A stretch of 64,000 bases of DNA from Lumbricus terrestris (taxonomy: Eukaryota > Annelida > Clitellata > Crassiclitellata > Lumbricidae): the NCBI GenBank assembly GCA_949752735.1, contig OX457053.1, positions 428,001 to 492,000 of the forward strand, read 5' to 3'. A model generated the notes under the pieces. The model was not told the origin of the DNA and ran no database searches. It saw nothing but the letters and a program-made list of their open reading frames with translations. Positions 25,105-34,813 of the stretch are shown here, one piece after another (position 1 is the stretch's first letter; each line of letters starts with the position of its first letter). A program made the position numbers and the translations under genes.

Positions 25105-26018
25105 GTTCCGTCGTCGTGTCTTCGGCAAACTTCGGAACATCTCGGTCATCTCCGTCATCTGCCAAGCTACAGACCGACCGATCTCTTCCTCCGCTCGTTC
25201 CACCTAAGTTGGTCGAGGACGACGACGACTTCGACGAGCGCGACCTTGACCTCAGCCCCGCCCTCCCCCACAGCGGCGTCCAGCTCCGACCTTCCTATTG
25301 GGCGCCGACCCTCGAGACGTTGGCTCCGGAAGAAGCCGAGTTCTACCGAAAGGCTCTCGTCAGCGCAATGATCGGGTCTCGGCCTTCTGTGCAGATGAAG
25401 AGAGGAGAGGCAGGTCACCGGTCGATGAGTATGCTGAGGATGGGTCGGGGGTCATCTGGGGTCAGCAGAAGGTCAACGACGGGGTCGGACGGGGCCAGGA
25501 GGTCAATGACGATGCTGAGAATGGGTCGAGGCTTCGACGAAGAGGAAGGAGAAGAGGAAGGAGCCGTGAAGAGATCGATGGGAATGCTGAGAATGGGAAG
25601 ACGAGGAGCGAATGGAGAGGAGGATTTCAGGAAGTCAATGAGTATGTTGAGGATGGGAAGAGGAGCAATGATGGAGGATACGGAAGAGAGCGAGGACAGC
25701 GAGGACCAGCAGCAGCTGAAGCGATCGATGGGGATGCTGAGGATGGGAAGAAGAAACCTCGCCAGCAGCTCAGATGAAGATCGTCACAATGGAGGAGATG
25801 CGTTGGATGATGAAGATGGTGAGAATGATGGAGAATCGAAGCGATCGATGGGAATGCTGAGGATGGGGAGGGCGATGGGGAGCAAGAACGTCGATCGTGG
25901 AGCGTTGAATATGCTTCGCATGGGCAAAAGAGAAATCATCTCATCTTCATCTCGTCATCAACTGATCGGATCATCGGCTTCAGCGGCTGATAAATCTTCT
26001 TCTTCGTCTTCCAACTGA
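25105..26018 (+). CDS. Myomodulin-like neuropeptide precursor, coding exon 2
   Basis: Encodes residues 18-321 of a 321-residue secreted precursor (numbering from the ATG at 19065). Seven amidation-type repeats are present: SMSMLRM-GR (124-130), SMTMLRM-GR (151-157), SMGMLRM-GRR (175-181), SMSMLRM-GR (195-201), SMGMLRM-GRR (225-231), SMGMLRM-GR (265-271) and GALNMLRM-GKR (283-290). In each, Gly is the amide donor and the flanking R, RR, KR, RK or GKR are prohormone-convertase sites. Spacers are very acidic (DDDDFDERD, EEEGEEEG, EDTEESEDSED). Released peptides would end in MLRM-amide, the hallmark of the myomodulin family (PMSMLRL-amide in Aplysia; MLRM-type in annelids), which modulates muscle and neurons through G-protein-coupled receptors. 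The acceptor is TCTTCAG at 25098-25104. The exon begins with GT, completing the Gly codon from exon 1. The stop is followed by a 3' UTR with a polyadenylation signal at 26434. Confidence 0.92.
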
Positions 26019-26433
26019 ATCACATCCGATCCAAAATGTGTCCGTCGATGCTTCCGTCAATTGTCTTCCTCCAGTCTTTCCAGTTCATCACGCAAGAGTC
26101 ATCCACGCGACACTCCACCATTAACACCCAACATAACATTGCCTGCACGCACCAAAGCTAACATTTCGTCTGCTGATTAAGAATTAACGCATTATTACGA
26201 TTAACATTTCCAATTGACTATGTGCGACAAATCCAAATCGATTAACATTATTTCCTGCAAATAATATTATTAAAATAATACAATATTATTTAAACGTCGT
26301 CTTCCATTGAAACCGTTTTCTGCGTTTCTTTCATAACGAACCATCATCAACTTTCATCATCAATCATGTACTTCAGCAATCATCATCAATTGTCCAATCT
26401 GTAGATTTCTGTGAAGAAATTAATTCTCGATTT

Positions 26434-26439
26434 AATAAA
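26434..26439 (+). promoter_or_regulatory. Candidate polyadenylation signal
   Basis: AATAAA about 415 bases after the precursor stop codon. It is the first canonical hexamer on the + strand that I see in a plausible 3' UTR; several AT-rich variants precede it. Confidence 0.5.
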
Positions 26440-27470
26440 TCTTCGATTCAAAATTGACTTTTCGCATTAGTTAAATTAAGTCAAACCCCGTTGGATCTCA
26501 TCTGAGCTTTGATTCATTATGAACATTTGTATATTCAGCTCCTGTCAGAGTTTGCGCTCCACTACCCAAACTCAGCCAGAGAGGACAGTTTAAGCTTGCA
26601 ATAGACTTCAGCGTATCGGAGGCGACGTTAAGCACCTACGGAACCATGAGATGCTCTTCATGAAAGAGAAGATCTGTCACTCGTCATCTAAATCGATTTT
26701 TTCAGTTTTGGCTGCAAACGTCGTTTTCCACACAATTTTAGATCAATCCGCAAAGCGAATAACAATTAGATCTATATACTATATTTTAGATTCACGAGAA
26801 AACTGCTAGGTTTCATTTTTGCCAAGATTTGGAGATCCGTCAACTTAGGATCAGAAATTCAACCGCGGACTACTTCTCCAATCAGATCCACTTTAACAAG
26901 TAAGCTTATAATTATTGGATGAGAGAAGCTCGACTCAGTGTTACCATCATCGACCCTACAGCACCGTGGTTCGTTAGGCGATTTCACTTAGGCCTAATAG
27001 ACCTACTGTACAGCAGCAACACAGTGGCAGTTTAGATAAAAGCTCTCTTAAAATAGTTTGACCATAGAGCAAACAAAGACGAAGAAAAAGTCCTTAATGA
27101 GGCTTATTTATGCAATTAGGTCGCCGCACAATACAAGGTCTACTTGGCAGTTGGCGCATGCGCTGTTCATCAAGGCGACCAAATTCCAACGTCATCGTCA
27201 GTCGCTATAATTAGGAAATCATTCAGAGTGACGTCAGTCGAACAGACGACGCAACTTAACATCTCACTCAGTGTTTCCTTTTCTTCTTCGGTAGTTAGCG
27301 ACTATACAGATTTAAGAAGCGATTTCACCTGGGGTGGAGAGGGGAAGGCCCTAAATTTCCCGGACAACGTCGGGTAGCACAGATAGTATAGATCTATAGA
27401 CTCGATGTATATAGTTATAATTATATATGTGTCGTCCGCATCCTAAGCAGATTCGAAATTAATTCAACAT
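26440..27470. other. Intergenic, nothing assigned
   Basis: Mixed sequence. Short frames near 27144-27377 have no recognisable family features. Confidence 0.5.
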
Positions 27471-27632
27471 TATTTATTATAGGCCTACCACTAAAACAAT
27501 GAACAAAACAATGGAAACCTATTCAGCATGAAGGGCAAAAACCCTATAATTTCAACATTATTTATTATACCACTAACAAAATGAACAAAACAATGAAAAG
27601 CTATCCAGCATGAAGGGTAAAAGCTCAATAAT
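27471..27632. repeat. Imperfect tandem duplication, about 80 bp
   Basis: Two units share AACATTATTTATTATA, AATGAACAAAACAATG and CCAGCATGAAGGG in the same order. Confidence 0.8.
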
Positions 27633-27852
27633 TTCTAGAGTCGGCCTACGACAGTCGTTCTAATTGACGAACTCGACGATCTTTGGTGGCACAAGAAGTC
27701 GTTTATCCAACCCAACTCCGTCACTGTCTTACACCCGGGTGGTGTAAGTCTCAAGTCTGGTTAAAGGAGGGTGGCTGCTATTCTTATTTGTAACATACAA
27801 CGCCGTCATCGCATAATATTATGAACATGTTTAAAATCGGCTTTTCTACATG

Positions 27853-28313
27853 CCGGTGTCACGAAATAGAGTATCCCACGTATTAATTGTATCCCCCAAA
27901 TAAAAAAGTCGAAAAACCGCTTCCGCGTGTATTTTTTTGGGCAAATTAATTTTCATCTGCTTTATGTTGAACAATGACACTAACAAGTAGGCCTATGTTT
28001 ATTCTTACTATATAATTTCTTCTGCCATGTTTTTAGAGCACTTAAAACTTATAAAACACTTTAAAACACTCAGAGTCACTAAATAAATTCGAGTTGCCTT
28101 TATCTGAGCATTGCTTAGGACACTTAAAACAATTATAGTCACTTTTAATTTTGATTACAGCATACATTTTTTTTATTATGCTCATTTTACAAAAAAGGGG
28201 ATAGAATGGTTTATCCCCCCGGATAGTATAGACCGGTTAATTCCATCCGGGGGAATAGATTAATTCATCCCCCGGATAGCTTTCAGGGGGGATACTCCGT
28301 TTCGTGTCACCGG
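27853..28313. mobile_element. 461-bp terminal-inverted-repeat element
   Basis: The left end CCGGTGTCACGAAATAGAG and the right end, reversed (CCGGTGACACGAAACGGAG), form an inverted repeat of about 25 bases continuing into GTATCCC. The right subterminal part carries several CCCCCGGATAG motifs. I could not settle a target duplication and there is no coding region, so it is a MITE of unknown superfamily. Confidence 0.65.
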
Positions 28314-28869
28314 CCGTCTTTATGATATCCTGCTATAACGATGATAAGTATAGCGTTGCAATCCCTCGTCGTTTATCCACGCCTTCAACTAACACCACTC
28401 GATTGCACATGTACGCTCACAGCGCAGTACACCACTGACACCAGTGTCGAAGTCATCAAAATTAATCGTGTCGCCCAGACCGCAAACCCCTCTTTCAGTG
28501 CATGGACATTGGACAGCTTCACTGACAAAAAATAATCATCAATCGCGAGTCTCGTTCGCTATGCTGCTCCTTCAATAAGTTCTGATCGGTATTCATGAGT
28601 TGAAAAACTTCTCTCACAGTTAGCAATACTAAGAAACGTTGCTAAAGATAATTATTCGTATGAAGTGGAAAAAGATTGGAAGACACTACTCGGCCTGTTT
28701 CCACTCCACTGCCCACTTAATTCAATTCCAATGATTCGCAGACTTCAGCGACTATCTTGTCTTTCATTTCCTCTGTATGTGACGTCAAGGATCTCGAATT
28801 GCTTATTAATACTCCAGACGATCGGCATCAAGTTTGTCACATACTGCAGAACCAGACCTGTATTATGGA
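28314..28869. other. Intergenic, nothing assigned
   Basis: Short frames at 28341-28535 and 28665-28904 lack any family motif, splice context or repeat support. Confidence 0.5.
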
Positions 28870-28990
28870 TACAATTATTTATAAATATTATGCTAATATT
28901 ATGACAATATTATGATAATATTATGACAATATTATGATAATATTATGCTAATATTATGCTAATATTATGCCGATATTTATACCAATATTA
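28870..28990. repeat. AATATTATGA-type minisatellite
   Basis: About nine units of 12-15 bases (AATATTATGACAATATTATG and similar). Confidence 0.85.
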
Positions 28991-29771
28991 TGAATGCTAT
29001 GCTAACATTTTGCTGCGTCCTTTACTGCAATTCTGTTTATTGTTTAACATTAAACACATCTCGATGATGTCGTCCATAAAGACCATAGCACAGGCTTAGC
29101 TGACTTATCCAACGTGACGGATTATTTCTCTCCTTCCTTTCCAATCTTTTTATCTTGCTGCTTAAATTTTATTCACTCTGTTTTTAGTTTTTTTTCAGCT
29201 TTTCATTGCCGCCCATGCACAAGTTCCGACCTGCGCGGTTCGCCCCGTCTACCCCTTCTCTGTATAGCTTTGCATTACTCCTTATAACTAAAATCAGAGC
29301 CAATATAAAAGTTCATGATACTAAAAAGCACAATATTATTATAATAGGAACCTGTTTTTTAAGTCAGATACGTATGAGTGTCTAGTTGCAAAAGCTCGAT
29401 TAATTATAACAACATTCACTGTGTTGCCAGTAGGCCTATAATAATAGGCTACTTTGTGTGTAGCGTATAGTTTGTTTGTGCAATGTAGGTCGGAATGGTA
29501 ACTTATACATGTAAGATGAATTCGATTCAGTGCGTATAAAAAACAGACCTATCGCTTGTTTTTAGGCTTAAAGATCGTTGAACCTTCAGCATTGAACCAC
29601 TTCAGTGTTTTCTTTGTTTATCCGTTCTGTTATAAACAATTATTTAAAACCACGTTAACACCAACCATCGTGTTTTTGTTATCGAAGAGGATTAAAAACT
29701 TGTGTCAAAACACAAATACAAAGCCAAAAAACATCGCGTTCTAGAGTTCGTCTCTTGAGCGAAATTGTATT
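28991..29771. other. Intergenic, nothing assigned
   Basis: AT-rich sequence with no recognised feature. Confidence 0.5.
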
Positions 29772-29880
29772 AAAGGAATTAGGTCAATAATAGATTTATT
29801 TAATGAAAAAGGAATTAGGCTAATAATAGATTTATTTAATGAAAAAGGAATTAGGTCAATAATAGATTTATTTAATGAAA
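29772..29880. repeat. 36-bp tandem repeat, three units
   Basis: Units at about 29775, 29811 and 29847, each GGAATTAGG(T/C)(C/T)AATAATAG followed by ATTTATTTAATGAAA. Nearly identical, so recent. Confidence 0.9.
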
Positions 29881-29978
29881 TACCGCGCGAAGATATTCTC
29901 AGTCATAGCAAAGAAATTCTCTTGAAATTATGTGTCGAGATCAGTAGATAAATTTATCTGTTTCTGAGAAACATAAAA

Positions 29979-30178
29979 NNNNNNNNNNNNNNNNNNNNNN
30001 NNNNNNNNNNNNNNNNNNNNNNNNNNNNNNNNNNNNNNNNNNNNNNNNNNNNNNNNNNNNNNNNNNNNNNNNNNNNNNNNNNNNNNNNNNNNNNNNNNNN
30101 NNNNNNNNNNNNNNNNNNNNNNNNNNNNNNNNNNNNNNNNNNNNNNNNNNNNNNNNNNNNNNNNNNNNNNNNNNNNNN
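29979..30178. other. Assembly gap (200 N)
   Basis: Exactly 200 unknown bases. The sequence just before and just after the gap shares AACATAAAA, so the contig ends may overlap. Confidence 0.99.
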
Positions 30179-30283
30179 AACATAAAATGTTTTCTGAAAG
30201 AGAGATGAAGTCAGTTGACAGCAATATTGGACAAGAAATTAGGTCAGGCCTAACTGTATAAATATGTCACTGCGGAGAGATAA

Positions 30284-30880
30284 GAGAGAAGGAGGAATTA
30301 GAGGAGGAGGAATAGAAGGAGGAGGAATAGGAGGAGGAGGAGGAGGAATAGGAGGAGGTACAGGAAGAGGAATATGAGGAGGAATAGGAGGAGGAGGAAT
30401 AGGAGGAGGAGGAATAGGACGAGGAGGAATAGGAGGAAAAATAGGAGGAGGTATAGGAATAGAAGGAGGAATAGGAGGAATAGGAGGAATAGGAGGAGGA
30501 TTAGGAGGAGGAGAAATAGGAGGAGAGGAGGAACAGGAGGAGGAGGAGGAATAGAAGGAGGAATAGAAGGAGGAGGAATAGGAAGAGGAATAGGAGGAGG
30601 AATAGGAGGAGGAATAGGAGGAGGAGGAATAGGAGGAGGAGAAATAGGAAGAGGAATTGGAGGAGGAATAGAAGGAGGAATAGAAGGAGGAGGAATAGGA
30701 GGAGGAATAGGAGGAGGAGGAATTGTAGGAGGAATAGGAGGAGGAGGAATAGGAAGAGGAATAGGAGGAGGAATAGAAGGAGGAGGAATAGGAAGAGGAA
30801 TAGGAGGAGGAATAGAAGGAGGAATAGGAGGAGGAATAGAAGGAGGAATAGGAGGAGGAAAAGAAGGAGTGGGATGAAGA
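30284..30880. repeat. Purine-only GGAGGAATA array, about 600 bp
   Basis: Units of GGAGGAATA, with GGA and AAGG variants, give a strand almost free of pyrimidines apart from the T of ATA. The opposite strand is the Ser/Pro/Tyr-coding artefact. Such mirror-like purine tracts can form triplexes or G-quadruplexes. Confidence 0.95.
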
Positions 30881-31204
30881 GTAATAGAAAAGCGAAACGG
30901 TTGAGGAGCCTGAAATAGGGAAGTGGAGAAGGAGGTGGATTAGGAGGTGGAGAAGTATGGAAGAGGCAAAGAAGAGTCGTAGCGAGACTATTAAAAATAG
31001 ATTGTGGTGGGCGATGTTTCGAGTCAAGCTATATTTAGCAGGAGATTCAATGCAACTTCTTTTCGTTCAATTTTTGGTGATATACATAAATATTGTTTGT
31101 TTCAACCGGATTAAAAAAATTCGTCGATGCAAATAGAACGAAGGCGTGCCGCAGAGAAAGTCGACGGAATGGAGAAGATTCGATTTCGAAGCAGAACAAT
31201 TAAT

Positions 31205-31374
<170 letters not shown>

Positions 31375-31667
31375 CTGAGTCAGAGACAGAGACAGAGACA
31401 GAGACAGAGACAGATTTAAACGGGAAAAAATGGGAATGGGGATGGTGGTGGGGATTGAGAAGCGTTATAAGATGCATTAAGACAAAGAATAATATTATGT
31501 AAGAAAAAGAAACCGGATGAGTTTGGTTTGGATGAAATGAGTTCTGCTTCGATTGAAAGAAATTATCGTTCAAGTGACGAGAATCAAAGAATAGAAACAA
31601 AGAAAAAGAAAAGATTTAGAGAGAAAAGAGGCCACAGTTAAGATAACATTTCATTTATATCGATAGA

Positions 31668-32115
31668 TTCAGGTCAAATGATTCAGGTCTAAGGATTTAG
31701 CTAAAAAAATTCAAGTCAAAGGAGCCAGGTCAAAGGATTCAGGCCAAAGGATCCAGGTCAAAGGATTCAGACCAAAGGATCCAGGTCAAAGGATTCAGGC
31801 CAAAGGATCCAGGTCAATAGATTCAGGTCAAAGGATTCAGCTCGAATGATTCAGGTCAAAGGATTCAGGTCAAAGGATTCAGCTCGAATGATTCAGGTCA
31901 AAGGATTCAGGTCAAAGGATTCAGCTTGAATGATTCAGTTCTACCAGTTCTACGGATTCAGGTCAAATGATTCAGGTCTTAGGTCAGGTCAAAGGATTCA
32001 GCTCGAATGATTCATGTCAAAGGATAAGGTCAAAGGATTCAGGTCAAAATATTTAGCTATTTAGCTAAAAAGATTCAGGTCAAAGAATAAGGTCAAAGGA
32101 TAAGGTCAAAGGATT
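31668..32115. repeat. GGATTCAGGTCAAA minisatellite
   Basis: About 30 units of 14 bases (GGATTCAGGTCAAA, GGATTCAGCTCGAATGATTC and variants), with partial higher-order pairing of a plain unit and a CTCGAA variant. Confidence 0.92.
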
Positions 32116-33389
32116 GTCTTTCCACATGCAAGCAGTTCTCACATTTTCGCCAGCATCAGCATTTGTGTTCCATGGACATAAGAATTACGGGTCACACATT
32201 AGCATTTGGGTCATATGGGCACGAAGTTTCAATTGTGCAGCTCATGAACGTAATAATATTATGGTACACACATTGGCATTGGCAATCTGAGCATTTACAA
32301 CATTGTACATATGCTTTGATAGGACGAACAACGTTGGGTGCCATGATGATCGACCATCTACTGCATCTGACTCTGATGCACACAGTCGATGCATCTGCCT
32401 TGTAAGAGCAGACGCATTTATGGAGCGCCTATATTATATTAAAGATGGCAAAAGAAACAAATCAAGTCAGGTGAAGGTCGTCGACGTAAATTGTCTTCGA
32501 CTTCCTACACTGAATCGAGATGAAGACTTAACCAACGACAATAGATGACCTCTCCTCTATCTCCCTTCCTCTCCATCCTCCTCTCCTCTATCTCCCTCCC
32601 TCTCCCTCTATGTCTCTCTCAATGCCATCTCTTCTCACCATTCTTCTCTCTCCATCCTCCTGCCTCTCTATTCCTCTCCACCCTCTCTCTCTCTCCCTCC
32701 ATCACATCACATTCCAATCTCCACCATGACTTTCCTTCCACCTTCCTCCTTCTCATCCTGCTCCTTCCTCCTCCCTCCTCCTCCTCCCTCGTCCTCATCC
32801 TCCTCCTCCTCCATCTCCTCCTTCTCCATCCCATTCCCTTCCTTCTTCCGATGAACGAATGCCAAATCACGCAAACTCTTCCACTCGTTCTCTGCTACAC
32901 GCCGTCGTCAAATGATTCCGGGTCATCGCCATGGTAACGACCTTTCACATAATTATTATCTGTATTTATCTCGCGTCACGCCTGGGAACTTGAGAGGCAA
33001 GGCTAATGGTCGGAGCACGGGGGGATGGGGGATGGAGCAGGGTGGATGGGGGATGAAGATTGGGGATGGGGATGGTGGTGGGGATGGGGGCAGTGTGGCA
33101 GAGTGGCTGATAAACTGGTCTCGTTAATTTCCAATGAATTACGGCGTACACCAGAGCGACTACTAATTGGCAGAAACAACGAACAAACCGATTGCGATTA
33201 TTTTTAAACGAATAACAAACATTCAACGACGCCGACCAATCACAACGGAGCAGACTCCCCCTTTCATTTGAGGCATTTTTCTCTTCTACCCCAACAAACT
33301 CAATTCTACACAACATAGACATTAGTCGATCAGGTTAGAAGGTAAAATCTGGAGACCTAACAGCAAAGTAAACCGGGTGAAAGATCACT
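32116..33389. other. Intergenic with CT-rich stretch
   Basis: Bases 32545-32830 are CT-rich low-complexity sequence. The rest shows no supported gene or element. Confidence 0.55.
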
Positions 33390-33460
33390 TTAACCCTTTA
33401 ATGCCGAGATGATAGTAAAAGGTATGGGAAATCCTATACCCTTCGGCATTAAAGGGTTAA
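33390..33460. mobile_element. 71-bp foldback element with TTAA ends
   Basis: The left end TTAACCCTTTAATGCCGA (33390-33407) is the exact reverse complement of the right end (33443-33460). The short centre contains a second imperfect palindrome (GGTATGGGA / TCCTATACC). TTAA target sites with CCCTTT termini are the signature of piggyBac-type elements, so this is a minimal piggyBac-like MITE. The internal part is about 35 bases. Confidence 0.8.
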
Positions 33461-33461
33461 A

Positions 33462-33899
33462 GGGTCGTAAACATGCTCTCAGTGGTGTTGTATGGATGTG
33501 AAACGTGGACAAAAGCAAAGGAAAATCGATGCTTGCGAAATGTGGATATGGAGGAAGGCATTGAGAACCCCATGTGTCGAGAAAAGAACAAATGAATCCA
33601 TATTACTAGAGATAGGACAGGCACGAGGGAATATGTCATTAGGGCAGAGAGCGGCAAGGCAGAAGATGGCGTTCTTCGGACAAGTGATGCGAGCAACCAG
33701 CTTGGAAAAGATGATGTTGGCCTGCGGAGAGGGAGGAAGGAGGAGAGGACGCCCAGGAAGGAGGTGGATGGAAGAAATACACGAGAGAACGAAGATGAAA
33801 TTGGAGGAACTGAGAGACGAGACGCCGTAAGATCGTAATACGAGGAGAAGGTTGTTCATGGCAGTCGCTAAGGTTCAAAGAATCGACGGCACAAAGTGA
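33462..33899 (+). pseudogene. LINE ORF2 C-terminal relic
   Basis: The translation gives LYGCETWTKAKENR, then after a frameshift the block ending ALRTPCVEKRTNESIL, then RQKMAFFGQVMRATSLEKMM and GRRRGRPGRRWMEEI, an in-frame stop at about 33828, and DRNTRRRLFMAVAKVQRIDG. These are the standard blocks (YGCETW, FFGHVMR, RGRP+RRW) of the region after the reverse-transcriptase domain in one group of invertebrate LINEs. One frameshift and one stop make it dead. It starts directly after the foldback element. This LINE family differs from the CR1/L2-like tails elsewhere in the window. Confidence 0.85.
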
Positions 33900-33964
33900 C
33901 AATTAAGGTGAAACATGCCCAATGTTAGCGTTTAATCCTTTCATTTTAAAAGTCATGGGAAGCT

Positions 33965-34061
33965 TGTTGTTGTTGCTGCTGTTTGTTGTTGTTGTTGTTA
34001 TTGTTATTGTTGTTGGTGTTGTTGTTGTTATTGTCATTGTTGTTGTTTTGGTTGTTGCTGT

Positions 34062-34143
<82 letters not shown>

Positions 34144-34144
34144 A
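33965..34144. repeat. (TTG)n microsatellite
   Basis: TTG triplets with ATT and CTG interruptions in the first half and nearly perfect in the second. Confidence 0.97.
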
Positions 34145-34805
34145 TTAGAGCAATGCAATGAACTTTTCACGTAGAACCGTAAATCAGAGAGAGATTCACT
34201 GTCATGGGTGGGACTCTGATATAAAGACGAGGCTACTGACGCAGAAGCAAGAACATAGCAGCAGAATAAAGTTCTAAAGAACGAGGTTCCTTCCATACTA
34301 TGCAGGCGCTATATTAATGTCGAATGGCAAGAGAACTAACCTCTTGCAATGTGATGACTGCCACAGGGAAGACAGGCCGTAACCATGACGACCGACTGGT
34401 ACAGCAGCAGCAGAGAATGGCTAGATGAAGATTATCCTCTCATCAGATAAATCAGATACATCCCAAGAGTAGGAATGAAGGAGGGTGGGAGAAATAAGGA
34501 AAGAGGGAAGTGAAGGGAAGGGAAGGATGGAGAAGAAAGAGGAGAAGATTTACAGCAGCGGAATTTCTGGAGACATGTCTTGATTGGCTGAGCAGAGGCG
34601 TGACGAAACGACACACATCGTTGCATCTGATCTGTGAAATAAGTCATCATGCAATTGACACATCATCGTCATTTCTATAATGCATACATGTATGTTCACA
34701 CGATTTTGTATTATACATGCATCAACCTATATATTAAAACCCACACACATATATATACTTGAATATTCAAGCATATTATATATATTACATACTATAAATA
34801 GATGT
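34145..34805. other. Intergenic, nothing assigned
   Basis: Contains AT-rich ATATAT sequence near 34745-34795. No gene seen. Confidence 0.5.
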
Positions 34806-34813
34806 ATATAGGC

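Noticed and set aside
25167..25777. Overlapping frames in the neuropeptide exon
   Set aside because: Shadows of the precursor; the peptide repeats are coherent only in the frame beginning at 25107.
30239..31027. Reverse frame rich in Ser, Tyr and Pro
   Set aside because: Complement of the GGAGGAATA purine array; low complexity without a domain.
33965..34144. Poly-Val/Leu/Cys coding region
   Set aside because: (TTG)n microsatellite.
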